A DNA stretch of 64,000 bases from Streptosporangium canum (GTDB lineage: Bacteria > Actinomycetota > Actinomycetes > Streptosporangiales > Streptosporangiaceae): positions 34,120-98,119 of the forward strand of contig NZ_FOQY01000034.1 of NCBI RefSeq assembly GCF_900113865.1, written 5' to 3'. Shown in pieces: positions 10,362-18,777 of the stretch (position 1 is the first letter of the stretch; every line of letters starts with the position of its first letter). Position numbers and translations under genes: made by a program. The notes beneath the pieces were generated by a model. That model had not been told where the DNA came from. It did not search any database and was given only the letters and a program-made list of their open reading frames with translations.

Positions 10362-10388
10362 AACCCCACTCAAGAACTTTCTGTTCCC
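10362..10388 (-). promoter_or_regulatory. SigR/SigH-like promoter of the sigma gene
   Basis: On the minus strand GGGAAC (10383-10388) and GTT (10362-10364) are separated by 18 bp (10365-10382), matching the GGAA(T/C)-N18-19-GTT pattern of thiol-oxidative/heat stress ECF factors SigR and SigH. It lies 88 bp before the sigma-factor ATG. Control of SigA-family genes by SigH/SigR is known in mycobacteria and streptomycetes; here it is inferred from the motif. Confidence 0.5.
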
Positions 10389-10410
10389 GACTTGACGGGG
10401 AAAATATGAT

Positions 10411-10439
10411 GGGTGGATCGCCGTTACCGCGATCCACCC
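10411..10439 (-). terminator. Terminator of the gene at 10461
   Basis: A perfect 11-bp stem (10411-10421 with 10429-10439), 7-base loop; on the minus strand it is followed by ATCATATTTTCC. It ends the transcript of the secreted-protein gene and lies upstream of the sigma-gene promoter. Confidence 0.8.
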
Positions 10440-10460
10440 TCTCCGGGCGCCTGGTATGGC

Positions 10461-10838
10461 TTATTCGACGATGTCCACAGAACCTTCGGCCACGGGCATG
10501 GGCAACGGTTGGGCGTCTTCCAGGCGCTGCTCGGTCCAGTAGCGCGTGACCTGCCGCGGGTCGGGGTTGATCTCCTTGGAGACCACGTATTCCTCCGCGG
10601 GCGCGGTCGCCCCCTGGGACGGATCCTTCTGCGCCGGGGTGCCTCCCTCGGGGCCCGCCGAGAGGTCCGGCGGGTTCTGGGAGGCCCGAGCGCCCCCGGA
10701 GACGGGCTGGTCGCCCTCCACCGAGGGCACGGGCTTGCCGATCCCGCCGGTCGCGGCGGCCGCCGCGACGGATATGCCGCCGGCGAGGACCACGCCGACG
10801 ATGCCGGCGGAGACCCACGTCTTGCGGGTTACGTTCAT
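10461..10838 (-). CDS. Membrane-anchored or secreted hypothetical protein
   Basis: A 125-aa protein. A basic start (MNVTRKTW) and a hydrophobic Ala/Gly/Val helix (8-29) form a signal peptide or anchor; no lipobox cysteine is seen. The rest is polar, Pro/Gly/Gln-rich and probably disordered (40-85), ending in an ordered-looking part (EEYVVSKEINPDPRQVTRYW). It matches no family I know. AGGAAGGA precedes the ATG at 10838; longer upstream frames are not favoured. It has its own terminator. Confidence 0.6.
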   Translation of the reverse strand: MNVTRKTWVSAGIVGVVLAGGISVAAAAATGGIGKPVPSVEGDQPVSGGARASQNPPDLSAGPEGGTPAQKDPSQGATAPAEEYVVSKEINPDPRQVTRYWTEQRLEDAQPLPMPVAEGSVDIVE

Positions 10839-10888
10839 CGGGCCCGTCCTTCCTGCTTCGGCTGTCTGTTTGACGTGCGAAGGTGTCC

Positions 10889-12067
10889 TTATGGTTCCCT
10901 TTGGAGACCATAACGGAGGGTCGCGAGGTCCGGCTTGCCATTGGGCAAAAGTGGTATTTCGGGCACAAGGACCAGTTCGGCGGGGGCGGCGTAGGCGGGC
11001 AGCCGTTCCTTGGCGAAGGCGCGGAGCTCGGCCAGGGTCGGGGGCGCGCCGGAGACCACGACGGCGACCACCCGCTCGCCCCATTCGGGGTCGGGGCGGC
11101 CGACCACGGCGGCGTCGGCGACCGCCGGATGCTCGGCCACGACGGCGGCCACGGCCGCCGCGACGACCTTCTCCCCGCCGGTGTTGATCACGTCGTCGGC
11201 CCGGCCCAGGACGCGCAGCCGCCCACCGGCCAGGGAGCCGAGGTCGGAGGTGAGGAACCAGTCGCCGTCACGGGCGGCGGCGGTGAGGTCGGGGCGGAGC
11301 CGGTAGCCGGAGAACAGCACCGGTCCGGTGACGCGGATCCGGCCGTCGTCGCCCACCCTGAGATCCACATCGTCGAGGGGGACGCCGTCGTAGACGCACC
11401 CGCCGCAGGTCTCGCTCATGCCGTACGTGGTGACCACCCGCGCGCCGGCGGCACGCGCCGCCGCGAGCAGGTCCGCGGGGGCGGCGGCGCCACCCAGCAG
11501 GATCGTCCGGAAAACCGACAGGTCCGCCGAGAGCAGCCGGCGGAGCTGGGTCGGCACCAGGGAGACGTGATCGGCACCGCTGGCGAGCACCGCCTCGGGG
11601 GAGAAGCCGTCGTGCACGATCGGCTCGGTCTCGCTCAGCAGCGAACGGACCAGCACCTGCAGCCCCGACACGTGGGAGGGCGGCAGGCAGCAGAGCCAGC
11701 GCTCGCCGGGCCGGGCGTCCAGGCGGCGCAGCGAGGCCGCGGCGGAGGCGCGCAGGGCCGCGGCCGGGAGCTGCACCCCCTTGGGGACGCCGGTCGTGCC
11801 GCTGGTGGCGATGACCACGGCGACCTCGGGGGAGACCCCCACGCCGTGCTCGTGCCGTACGCCGTTGACGTGGGTGGGGCGCAGCGCGTCGAGCGTGGCC
11901 CGCAGCGCCCGGGTGGGCAGGGCGGGGGACAGGGGCAGCACGGCGGGGCCCCGGCCGTCGAGCGCCGCGCCGACAGCCCGGAACAGTTCGGGGCCCGGCG
12001 GCAGCACGACGGCGTGCAGCTCCCGTCGAGGGCAAGGTTGCTCCGGGTGCGCGGAACCGGTCATCAC
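10889..12067 (-). CDS. menE: o-Succinylbenzoate-CoA ligase (short AMP-forming type)
   Basis: The enzyme activates o-succinylbenzoate to its CoA ester in menaquinone synthesis. At 392 aa it is a short ANL-superfamily ligase. ATSGTTGVPKGV (about 90-101) is the P-loop; TYGMSETCGG is the A5 motif; SDLGSLAGGRLRVLGR carries the A7-A8 region and PLLPNGKPD the A10 lysine. The start is taken as GTG at 12067: TAACCT (12075-12080) lies exactly 7 bases before it, a leaderless arrangement; an ATG one codon later is the alternative. It diverges from menD, supporting the pathway call. Confidence 0.9.
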   Translation of the reverse strand: MMTGSAHPEQPCPRRELHAVVLPPGPELFRAVGAALDGRGPAVLPLSPALPTRALRATLDALRPTHVNGVRHEHGVGVSPEVAVVIATSGTTGVPKGVQLPAAALRASAAASLRRLDARPGERWLCCLPPSHVSGLQVLVRSLLSETEPIVHDGFSPEAVLASGADHVSLVPTQLRRLLSADLSVFRTILLGGAAAPADLLAAARAAGARVVTTYGMSETCGGCVYDGVPLDDVDLRVGDDGRIRVTGPVLFSGYRLRPDLTAAARDGDWFLTSDLGSLAGGRLRVLGRADDVINTGGEKVVAAAVAAVVAEHPAVADAAVVGRPDPEWGERVVAVVVSGAPPTLAELRAFAKERLPAYAAPAELVLVPEIPLLPNGKPDLATLRYGLQREP

Positions 12068-12172
12068 AGTCGTAAGGTTAGTGCCGACAAGCCGGACAAC
12101 AGCCGAGGAGCGCCTCGGCGCAGCGGAAACAGAACCGTCCCTCCGGGGGCGACGGCCAGAGGAGGCAGTGCG

Positions 12173-13828
12173 GTGAACCCCGCCACCGCGCTCGCGACGG
12201 TGCTGATCGACGAGCTCGTGCGCTGCGGCCTTACGGACGTGGTCCTCGCGCCCGGCTCCCGCTCGGCCCCGCTGGCCCTGGCCGTCCACGCCGACAGCCG
12301 GATCCGGCTGCACGTGCGCGTCGACGAGCGTTCGGCCTCCTTCCTCGCGCTGGGCCTGGCCCGGCGCAGCGAGCGCCCCGTCGCCCTGATCTGCACCTCC
12401 GGCACCGCGGCCGCGAACTTCCACCCGGCGGTCATCGAGGCGCACGAGTCGGGGGTGCCGCTGCTGCTGCTCACCGCCGACCGGCCGCCCGAGCTGCGCG
12501 ACACCGGGGCCAGCCAGACCATCGACCAGATCAAGCTGTACGGCACGGCGGTCCGCTGGTTCAGCGAGGTCGGCGTGCCCGAGGACCGCCCCGGCCAGGT
12601 CGCCTACTGGCGGTCGCTGGCCTGCCGCGCCTACCAGCGCTCGCTGGGCCCCACCGACCCCGGCCCGGTCCAGTTGAACCTGTCCTTCCGCGAGCCGCTG
12701 ATCCCCGACGGCGACGCCTCCTGGTGCGAGTCCCTGGAGGGTGACGCCAACGGGCCCTGGATCCGGGCCCGGGTGGCGCCCCCGGCGGTGGCGCTGCACC
12801 TGCCGCCGACCCGGCGGGGCGTGCTGGTCGTCGGCGACGGCGCCTCCAACATCCGCAGATACGTCGCGGCGGCGGGCATGGCCGGCTGGCCGGTCCTGTC
12901 GGAGCCGAACGGCGGCGCCCGCTACGGCGACCACGCCATGTCGGCCTACCACTTCCTGCTCGGCACCCCCGAGTTCGCCGACCGGCACCGGCCCGAGGTG
13001 GTGGTCACCCTGGGCCGTCCCGGCCTGTCCCGGTCGCTGCTGAACTGGCTGAGGCACGCCGACGAGCACATCGTGGTCGCCCCCGACCTGACCCGCTGGC
13101 CCGACCCGACCCGCTCGGCCACCCAGGTGGCGCAGGCGGTGGAGATCCCGGTCGCGGCCGGCGACGACGCCTGGCTGCACTCCTGGCGCCGCGCCGACCA
13201 CGCGGCCAGGGCCGCGATCGACGAGGTGCTGGACGGGGCCGGGCTCAGCGAGCCGCGTCTGGCCCGCGATCTGGCGGACACGCTGCCCAACGGGTCGCTG
13301 CTGTTCTCCGGCTCCTCCATGCCCATCCGCGACCTGGACCAGGCGATGCGTCCCCGCAGGGGCCTGCGGGTCCTGGCCAACCGGGGCGCCGCCGGGATCG
13401 ACGGCGTGGTCTCCACCGCCATGGGCGCGGCCCTGGCGCACAACGGCCCCGCCTACGCGCTGATGGGCGATCTGACCTTCCTGCACGACCAGAACGGGCT
13501 GATCCTCGGCCCCCGCGAGCCCCGTCCCGACCTGTGCCTGGTCGTGGTGAACAACGACGGGGGCGGGATCTTCTCGCTGCTGCCCCAGGCCGCGCTGCGC
13601 GACCCGTTCGAGCGGGTCTTCGGCACCGCGCACGGGGTGGACCTGGCCCACGTGGCCGCCGCCACCGGCACTCCGTACACCTTCGTCGGCGAGCCCGACC
13701 AGCTCGCCAAGGCGCTGCGCGGGGAGGGGCCGCGGATCGTCGAGGTCCGCAGCGACCGGGAGTCCAACGCGGTCCTGCACGCCATGATGCGCGACGCGGC
13801 CCACGCCGCGATCCGCCAGGCCATGTGA
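12173..13828 (+). CDS. menD: SEPHCHC synthase (2-oxoglutarate decarboxylase)
   Basis: A thiamine-diphosphate enzyme that joins 2-oxoglutarate and isochorismate in menaquinone synthesis. At 551 aa it has the full MenD layout. N-terminal VLAPGSRSAPLALA and CTSGTAAANFHPA form the pyrimidine-binding domain; C-terminal GDLTFLHDQNGL and NNDGGGIFSLLPQ form the diphosphate/metal site. The GTG at 12173 has GAGGAGG upstream (12159-12165). It shares a 105-bp divergent promoter region with menE. The menF gene lies 26 kb away. Confidence 0.95.
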   Translation: MNPATALATVLIDELVRCGLTDVVLAPGSRSAPLALAVHADSRIRLHVRVDERSASFLALGLARRSERPVALICTSGTAAANFHPAVIEAHESGVPLLLLTADRPPELRDTGASQTIDQIKLYGTAVRWFSEVGVPEDRPGQVAYWRSLACRAYQRSLGPTDPGPVQLNLSFREPLIPDGDASWCESLEGDANGPWIRARVAPPAVALHLPPTRRGVLVVGDGASNIRRYVAAAGMAGWPVLSEPNGGARYGDHAMSAYHFLLGTPEFADRHRPEVVVTLGRPGLSRSLLNWLRHADEHIVVAPDLTRWPDPTRSATQVAQAVEIPVAAGDDAWLHSWRRADHAARAAIDEVLDGAGLSEPRLARDLADTLPNGSLLFSGSSMPIRDLDQAMRPRRGLRVLANRGAAGIDGVVSTAMGAALAHNGPAYALMGDLTFLHDQNGLILGPREPRPDLCLVVVNNDGGGIFSLLPQAALRDPFERVFGTAHGVDLAHVAAATGTPYTFVGEPDQLAKALRGEGPRIVEVRSDRESNAVLHAMMRDAAHAAIRQAM

Positions 13829-13931
13829 GGCCGCGGCGGGGCGGGGCGGTCCGGACGGAGAACACGGCCGTCACCAGGCCATGTGAGGCCGCGGCGGGGT
13901 GGCCCGGGCGGAGAACGCGGCCGCCGGCCCC
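13816..13931. repeat. 58-bp tandem duplication at the menD 3' end
   Basis: The 26 bases at 13816-13841, which include the menD stop codon, are repeated exactly at 13874-13899. The rest of the 58-bp unit is repeated with differences (GGAGAACACGGCCG versus GGAGAACGCGGCCG). The second copy is non-coding. Confidence 0.8.
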
Positions 13932-13941
13932 GGGGGCCCGG

Positions 13942-13998
13942 AGCCGGTGAACCGCTCCCTCCGGGGCGCTCCGCCGTCCCGGAGGGAGCGGTCCGGCT
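13942..13998 (+). terminator. Very strong hairpin without T tract
   Basis: A perfect 15-bp stem (13951-13965 with 13978-13992) extends by AGCCGG/CCGGCT (13942-13947, 13993-13998) past a 3-base bulge. It probably ends menD transcription. It sits 8-20 bases before the -10 box of the next gene, so the -35 region of that promoter lies inside the right arm. Confidence 0.75.
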
Positions 13999-14018
13999 GA
14001 CCCAATAAGGTGTCCGTC

Positions 14019-14654
14019 ATGCATGTCGACGAATGGCTCCAGGCGATTCCCCCGCTGTGGATCTGCGCCTTGGTCGGACTGGTGATCGGGCTGGAGAGCC
14101 TCGGCATTCCGCTGCCCGGGGAGATCGTCCTGGTCAGTTCCGCGCTGCTGGCGGCGCAGGGCGTGGTCAACCCGCTCTGGGTGGGGATCTGCGCCAGCGT
14201 CGGGGCCATCGTCGGCGACTCCGTCGGCTACGCCATCGGCCGCAAGGGCGGCAAACCCATGTTCGACCGGCTGGGCCGCAGGTTCCCCAAGCACTTCGGC
14301 CCGTCCCACATCGCCAAGGCCGAGCGCTACTTCGAGCGCTACGGCATGTGGACGGTGTTCTTCGGCCGGTTCGTCGCGCTGCTGCGCATCCTGGCAGGTC
14401 CGCTGGCCGGGGCCCTGCGCATGCCGTACTGGAGGTTTCTGACCGCCAACGTGCTCGGCGGGATCGCCTGGGCGGGCGGGACCACCGCGGTCGTCTACTA
14501 CCTGGGCAGGGTCGCGGAGAAGTGGCTCAAGGGCTTCTCCTGGGCGGGGCTGGCGCTCGCTGTGCTCTTCGGCGTCGCGACCACGCTGCTCGTCAAGCGC
14601 CGGGCGGCCAGGATGGCCGCCCAGGAGACCGAGGAGCCCGCGGGCGCGGCCTGA
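14019..14654 (+). CDS. DedA family membrane protein
   Basis: A 211-aa SNARE-associated/DedA (VTT) protein. LESLGIPLPGEIVLVSSALLAAQG near residue 30 is the re-entrant loop with the conserved acidic and proline residues; FFGRFVALLRILAGPLAGALRMP is the G-R-x-x-P/A-x-x-R signature. About five hydrophobic segments are visible; the C terminus is basic then acidic. Members act as lipid scramblase or undecaprenyl-phosphate flippases. The ATG at 14019 follows TAAGGT (14006-14011) by exactly 7 bases, suggesting leaderless translation. Confidence 0.9.
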   Translation: MHVDEWLQAIPPLWICALVGLVIGLESLGIPLPGEIVLVSSALLAAQGVVNPLWVGICASVGAIVGDSVGYAIGRKGGKPMFDRLGRRFPKHFGPSHIAKAERYFERYGMWTVFFGRFVALLRILAGPLAGALRMPYWRFLTANVLGGIAWAGGTTAVVYYLGRVAEKWLKGFSWAGLALAVLFGVATTLLVKRRAARMAAQETEEPAGAA

Positions 14655-14692
14655 CTACCAGACCTGGGGATGTGGGGCCCGCGGTGATGCGG

Positions 14693-14722
14693 TCACGGTG
14701 AGGGGAGTACGACTCACCGTGA
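14693..14722. promoter_or_regulatory. Inverted repeat before the stress-protein gene
   Basis: TCACGGTGAG (14693-14702) and CTCACCGTGA (14713-14722) are perfect 10-bp inverted repeats 10 bp apart. They end 11 bases before the next ATG, next to its ribosome site, so the element could be an operator or an RNA hairpin controlling translation. Confidence 0.55.
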
Positions 14723-14733
14723 AGGGAAGCGCC

Positions 14734-15255
14734 ATGCGCACTGACGACACTTCGATCGCCTACGAACCGGTGGCCTCCTACAACACCTACCTGGAGGCTC
14801 AGAGAGCCGTCGACTATCTTTCCGACCAGAAGTTCCCGGTCGAGCACGCCAAGATCGTGGGAACGGACCTCAGGCTCGTCGAAAAGGTGCTCGGGCGGCT
14901 GACCTACCTGCGCGCCGCCGGCATGGGAGCGGCGACGGGTGCCTGGATCGGCCTGCTGATCGGCCTGTTCCTGGCGATCTTCACCCCTGGACGGTTCCCC
15001 TTCCTCCTGGTGCTGTGGGCGCTGGTGTGGGGCGCGATCGCGGGAGCGATCTTCGGGCTGATCGGCCACGCGCTGACCGGCGGCAAACGGGATTTCCTGT
15101 CCTCCAGCGCGATCGTCGCCAACCGGTACCAGGTGCTGGTCACGACCGACCGCGCGGCGGAGGCGCGCAGGCTCCTGGAGGTCGGCACCCCGCAGGCCGC
15201 GCAGGCCCCTCAGACTCCGCAGACCCCCCAGACCCCGCACACCCCGCAGTTCTAG
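14734..15255 (+). CDS. General stress protein with glycine-rich TM pair
   Basis: A 173-aa protein. Residues 10-55 (YNTYLEAQRAVDYLSDQKFPVEHAKIVG) match the ferredoxin-like domain of YflT/general stress proteins that sense nothing known. Two hydrophobic helices rich in small residues (about 67-90 and 94-122) follow, then FLSSSAIVANRYQVLVTTDRAAEARRLL. The tail is a run of QTP repeats (about 155-173). The ATG at 14734 has AGGGAAG; a GTG five codons earlier is possible. It lies 113 bp before dnaK, which fits a stress role. Confidence 0.75.
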   Translation: MRTDDTSIAYEPVASYNTYLEAQRAVDYLSDQKFPVEHAKIVGTDLRLVEKVLGRLTYLRAAGMGAATGAWIGLLIGLFLAIFTPGRFPFLLVLWALVWGAIAGAIFGLIGHALTGGKRDFLSSSAIVANRYQVLVTTDRAAEARRLLEVGTPQAAQAPQTPQTPQTPHTPQF

Positions 15256-15367
15256 CGGACGGTCCGCGCCGACCGCGCGGCTCTCTCGCACTTCCGCGGC
15301 TCCAGCCGGACGGGTTCCGTGAGGGGAGAGGGCCTCCGGGCGGCACAGCGCACACTGGAGGTCAGAA

Positions 15368-17269
15368 ATGGCTAGAGCTGTCGGGATCGACCTCGGCACC
15401 ACCAACTCGGTGATCGCCACGATGGAGGGCAACCAGCCCACGGTGATCCCCAACGCCGAGGGGTCCCGGACGACGCCGTCGGTCGTGGCCTTCACCGAGC
15501 AGGGCGAGCGCCTGGTCGGGCAGCTGGCCCGGCGTCAGGCCATCCTCAACCCCAAGGGGACGATCTACTCCGCCAAGCGGTTCATCGGGCGCCGTTTCGA
15601 CGAGGTCACCAGCGAGATGAACGCCGTGTCGTTCGACGTGGTGCCCGGCCCGGACGGGGCCGTGCGCTTCGACGTCCACGGCAAGCTGTACGCGCCGGAG
15701 GAGATCGCCGCCCAGGTCCTGCGCAAGCTGGTCGACGACGCCTCGAAGTTCCTCGGGGAGAAGGTCACCGAGGCGGTCATCACGGTGCCCGCCTACTTCA
15801 ACGACTCCCAGCGCCAGGCGACCAAGGACGCCGGGAAGATCGCCGGCCTGGAGGTGCTGCGGATCATCAACGAGCCGACCGCGGCCGCCCTCGCCTACGG
15901 TCTGGACCGCAAGGAGAACGAGACCGTCCTCGTCTTCGACCTGGGCGGCGGAACGTTCGACGTCAGCATCCTCACCATCGGCGACGGCGTCGTCGAGGTA
16001 CGGTCGACCTCGGGCGACACCCACCTGGGCGGCGACGACTTCGACCGGCGCGTCGTCGACTACCTCGCCGACGAGTTCCAGCGGGACAACGGCATCGACC
16101 TGCGCAACGACCCCCAGGCGCTGCAGCGGCTGTTCGAGGCGGCGGAGAAGGCCAAGGTCGAGCTGTCCTCGGTCACCCAGACGCAGATCAGCCTGCCCTT
16201 CATCACGGCGGACGCCTCAGGCCCCAAGCACCTGAACACCACGCTGCGGCGGGCGACGTTCGAGGAGATCACGGCCGACCTCCTGGAGCGCTGCAAGGGC
16301 CCGGTCGAGCAGGCGATAGCCGACGCCAAGCTCTCCTCCAACGACATCGACGAGGTGATCCTGGTGGGCGGCTCGACCAGGATGCCCGCCGTGCAGAACC
16401 TGGTGCGCCGCATGACCGGCGGCAAGGACCCGAACATGACGGTCAACCCCGACGAGGTCGTGGCGCTGGGCGCCGCGGTCCAGGCGGCCGTCATCAAGGG
16501 TGAGCTGCAGGACGTCGTCCTGCTCGACGTGACGCCGCTCTCGCTCGGCATCGAGACGCTCGGCGGGATCATGACCAAGGTCATCGAGCGCAACACGACG
16601 ATCCCGGCCCGCCGTACCGAGGTGTTCAGCACGGCCGAGGACAACCAGAGCGCCGTCGACGTCGTGGTGCTCCAGGGGGAGCGCGAACGCGCCGCCGACA
16701 ACCGGGCCCTGGGCCGGTTCCGGCTGGAGAACATCAGATCCGCGCCGCGCGGCGAACCCCAGGTGGAGGTGACCTTCGACGTCGACGCGAACGGGATCGT
16801 GAACGTCTCGGCCAAGGACAAGGACACCAACGCCGAGCAGCGCATCACCATCAGCGAGAGCTCCAACCTCGACCAGGGCGAGGTCGAGCGCATGGTCTCC
16901 GACGCCGAGCAGCACCGTGAGGAGGACGCGCGGCTACGGCAGGCGGTCGACGCGCGCAACGAGCTCGACAGCGCCGCCTACCAGGTGGAACGGCGGCTGA
17001 ACGAGCTGGGCGCCGCGGTGGCCGTCCATGAGAAGGCGCGGGCCGAGATGCTCGTCAACGACGCCCGTGACGCGGTCAAGCAGCAGGACACCCCGGTCGA
17101 CCGGCTCCGGTCCCTGACCTCCGAGCTGCAGCAGGTCTACCAGAGCCTCGCCGTCGCCGCCGCGGGCCAGCCCGCTGGGGCGGGTCCGGGAGCCCAGGGC
17201 GCCCAGGGAGCTCGGGGCGGCGGAGGGGACGACGACGTCATCGACGCGGAGTTCACGACCGATGAGTGA
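15368..17269 (+). CDS. dnaK: Chaperone protein DnaK (Hsp70)
   Basis: A 633-aa Hsp70. AVGIDLGTTNSV is the first phosphate loop, VFDLGGGTFDVSIL the second and ILVGGSTRMPAVQ the adenosine loop; DVTPLSLGIET joins to the substrate domain and the acidic tail ends VIDAEFTTDE. GGAGGTCAG precedes the ATG. No CTTGAGT-N7-ACTCAAG (HAIR) or CIRCE element is visible upstream, and the partner J-protein lacks a zinc finger, so this is probably a second, specialised Hsp70 locus rather than the HspR-controlled one. The grpE start overlaps its end by 8 bp. Confidence 0.96.
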   Translation: MARAVGIDLGTTNSVIATMEGNQPTVIPNAEGSRTTPSVVAFTEQGERLVGQLARRQAILNPKGTIYSAKRFIGRRFDEVTSEMNAVSFDVVPGPDGAVRFDVHGKLYAPEEIAAQVLRKLVDDASKFLGEKVTEAVITVPAYFNDSQRQATKDAGKIAGLEVLRIINEPTAAALAYGLDRKENETVLVFDLGGGTFDVSILTIGDGVVEVRSTSGDTHLGGDDFDRRVVDYLADEFQRDNGIDLRNDPQALQRLFEAAEKAKVELSSVTQTQISLPFITADASGPKHLNTTLRRATFEEITADLLERCKGPVEQAIADAKLSSNDIDEVILVGGSTRMPAVQNLVRRMTGGKDPNMTVNPDEVVALGAAVQAAVIKGELQDVVLLDVTPLSLGIETLGGIMTKVIERNTTIPARRTEVFSTAEDNQSAVDVVVLQGERERAADNRALGRFRLENIRSAPRGEPQVEVTFDVDANGIVNVSAKDKDTNAEQRITISESSNLDQGEVERMVSDAEQHREEDARLRQAVDARNELDSAAYQVERRLNELGAAVAVHEKARAEMLVNDARDAVKQQDTPVDRLRSLTSELQQVYQSLAVAAAGQPAGAGPGAQGAQGARGGGGDDDVIDAEFTTDE

Positions 17270-17774
17270 GGCGTCCGAGCGGGAAGAGGCCGTCCGGGAG
17301 AGCGCCGAGAGCGCCGAGAGCGCGGCCCCGGACGTCGCCGAGCTCCAGCGGCGGATCACCGAGCTGGAGGATCGGTGGCGGCGCGCCCTGGCCGACCTCG
17401 ACAACCTGCGCAAGCGGGTCAGCCGGGACGCCGAACGGGTGCGGGCGGAGGAGCGCGCGCGGGCCGCCGCCGAATGGCTGCCCGTGCTGGACAACCTGGA
17501 ACGCGCGCTGGAGCACGCCGAAAGCGATCCGGCCTCCATCGTCGAAGGGCTGCGAGCGATCCGGGACCAGGCCCAGGACGTGCTCGCCCGTCTGGGCTTC
17601 CCACGCCGTGACGACGCCGGCACGGTCTTCGACCCGGCCAGGCACGAGGCGGTGGCCACACTCGCCCAGGAGGGCGTCCCCGACGGGACGGTCCTGCACG
17701 TGGTACGGCCCGCCTACGGAGACGGCGACCGGCAACTGCGGCCCGCGCTGGTCGTGGTGGCCAGGGAGGGATGA
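17262..17774 (+). CDS. grpE: GrpE nucleotide exchange factor
   Basis: A 170-aa GrpE. An acidic N terminus (SEREEAVRESAESAES) leads into the long dimer coiled coil (about 28-75, including LADLDNLRKRVSRDAERV), then LPVLDNLERALEHA and the C-terminal beta-wing with GFPRRDDAGTVFDPARHEAV. It releases ADP from DnaK. It overlaps dnaK by 8 bp and dnaJ by 4 bp, so all three are translationally coupled. Confidence 0.95.
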   Translation: MSEASEREEAVRESAESAESAAPDVAELQRRITELEDRWRRALADLDNLRKRVSRDAERVRAEERARAAAEWLPVLDNLERALEHAESDPASIVEGLRAIRDQAQDVLARLGFPRRDDAGTVFDPARHEAVATLAQEGVPDGTVLHVVRPAYGDGDRQLRPALVVVAREG

Positions 17775-18730
17775 TGGCCACCACGACCCGCGACTTCTAC
17801 GACAGTCTTGGAGTGTCGAGGGACGCCGGCCAGGATGAGATCCAGAGCGCCTACCGCAAGCTCGCGCGGACCTACCATCCCGATGTCAACAAGGACCCGG
17901 GCGCCGAGGACCGTTTCAAGGAGATCTCGGAGGCCTACAGCGTCCTGTCCGACCCCGCGACGCGCCGCCGCTACGACGCGTTCGGGCCCGACTTCCGGCA
18001 GGTGCCCGAAGACGTGGACCCGGACACCTGGGCCCGCGCCAGAGCCGGTCGAGGCGCGCGGGGCGGGCGGCCCGGGGCCGGAGCCGGGGCCGGGGCCGGT
18101 CCGGGCGGGCCGGCGGGTTTCGGGGAGGGCGTCGGCTTCGAGGATCTCCTGGAGGGCCTGTTCTCCGGCAGGGGCGGCGGCCGGGCGGGCCGGGGCTGGG
18201 GACCGATCCCCGGCGCCGACCAGGAGGCCGAGATCGAGCTCACCGTGGAGGACGCCTACCGGGGCGGCCGCCGCTCGATCACCGTGGGCGGCCGCCGGAT
18301 CGACGTCAACATCCCGGCGGGCGTGACCGACGGGCAGCGCATCCGGCTGGCGGGGCAGGGCGGCCGGGGCAGTGACGGAGCCGCCGCCGGAGATCTCTAC
18401 CTGATCGTCAGGATCGCGCCGCACCCCCGCTACCGGGTCGAGGGGCGCGACATCCGCGTCCAGCTCCCGGTCACCCCGTGGGAGGCGGCGCTGGGCGCTT
18501 CCGTCGCCGTCGACACCCCGGCCGGCGAGGCCAAGGTCAAGGTGCCCGCCGGGAGCTCCAGCGGCCGGAGGCTGCGGCTGCGGGGCAGGGGGATGCCGAA
18601 CCCGCGGGGCACGCCGGGAGACCTGTTCGCCGAGGTTCGGATCATGGTGCCGGCCACGCTGCCGGACGCGGAGCGGCAGCTGTTCGAGCAGCTCGCGGCG
18701 GTCTCGACGTTCGACCCGAGGAGGCGGTGA
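17771..18730 (+). CDS. DnaJ-family chaperone, CbpA type (no zinc finger)
   Basis: A 319-aa J-protein. The J domain (about 8-72) has YHPDVNKDPGAEDRFKEISE with the HPD loop. A Gly/Arg-rich region (about 95-150) is followed directly by the two beta-sandwich domains (EIELTVEDAYRGGRR, DVNIPAGVTDGQRIRLAGQG, VKVPAGSSSGRRLRLRGRG). The four CxxCxGxG zinc repeats of DnaJ are absent, so this is the class II CbpA-like form. That fits the CbpM-like modulator encoded nearby. Start overlaps grpE (ATGATG). Confidence 0.92.
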   Translation: MMATTTRDFYDSLGVSRDAGQDEIQSAYRKLARTYHPDVNKDPGAEDRFKEISEAYSVLSDPATRRRYDAFGPDFRQVPEDVDPDTWARARAGRGARGGRPGAGAGAGAGPGGPAGFGEGVGFEDLLEGLFSGRGGGRAGRGWGPIPGADQEAEIELTVEDAYRGGRRSITVGGRRIDVNIPAGVTDGQRIRLAGQGGRGSDGAAAGDLYLIVRIAPHPRYRVEGRDIRVQLPVTPWEAALGASVAVDTPAGEAKVKVPAGSSSGRRLRLRGRGMPNPRGTPGDLFAEVRIMVPATLPDAERQLFEQLAAVSTFDPRRR

Positions 18731-18777
18731 TGACCTGCCCGCACGCGAGGTCCCGGCGTTCCGCGAGGCGGCGATGA
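18730..18777 (+). CDS. Mini-ORF 1 between dnaJ and cbpM-like gene
   Basis: A 15-aa frame, MTCPHARSRRSARRR. Its ATG shares one base with the dnaJ stop (TGATG), and its own TGA overlaps the ATG of the next mini-ORF (ATGA). It arose with the tandem repeat of GAGGCGG(T/C)GATGACCT seen at 18721 and 18765. It may be a translated coupling relay rather than a functional peptide. Confidence 0.35.
   Translation: MTCPHARSRRSARRR

Noticed and set aside
12068..13804. Extension of the menE frame antisense to menD
   Set aside because: The menE protein starts at about 12067 with a -10 box 7 bases upstream; the rest is the antisense of menD.
15256..15367. Expected HspR (HAIR) or CIRCE element before dnaK
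   Set aside because: Neither CTTGAGT-N7-ACTCAAG nor TTAGCACTC-type repeats are present.
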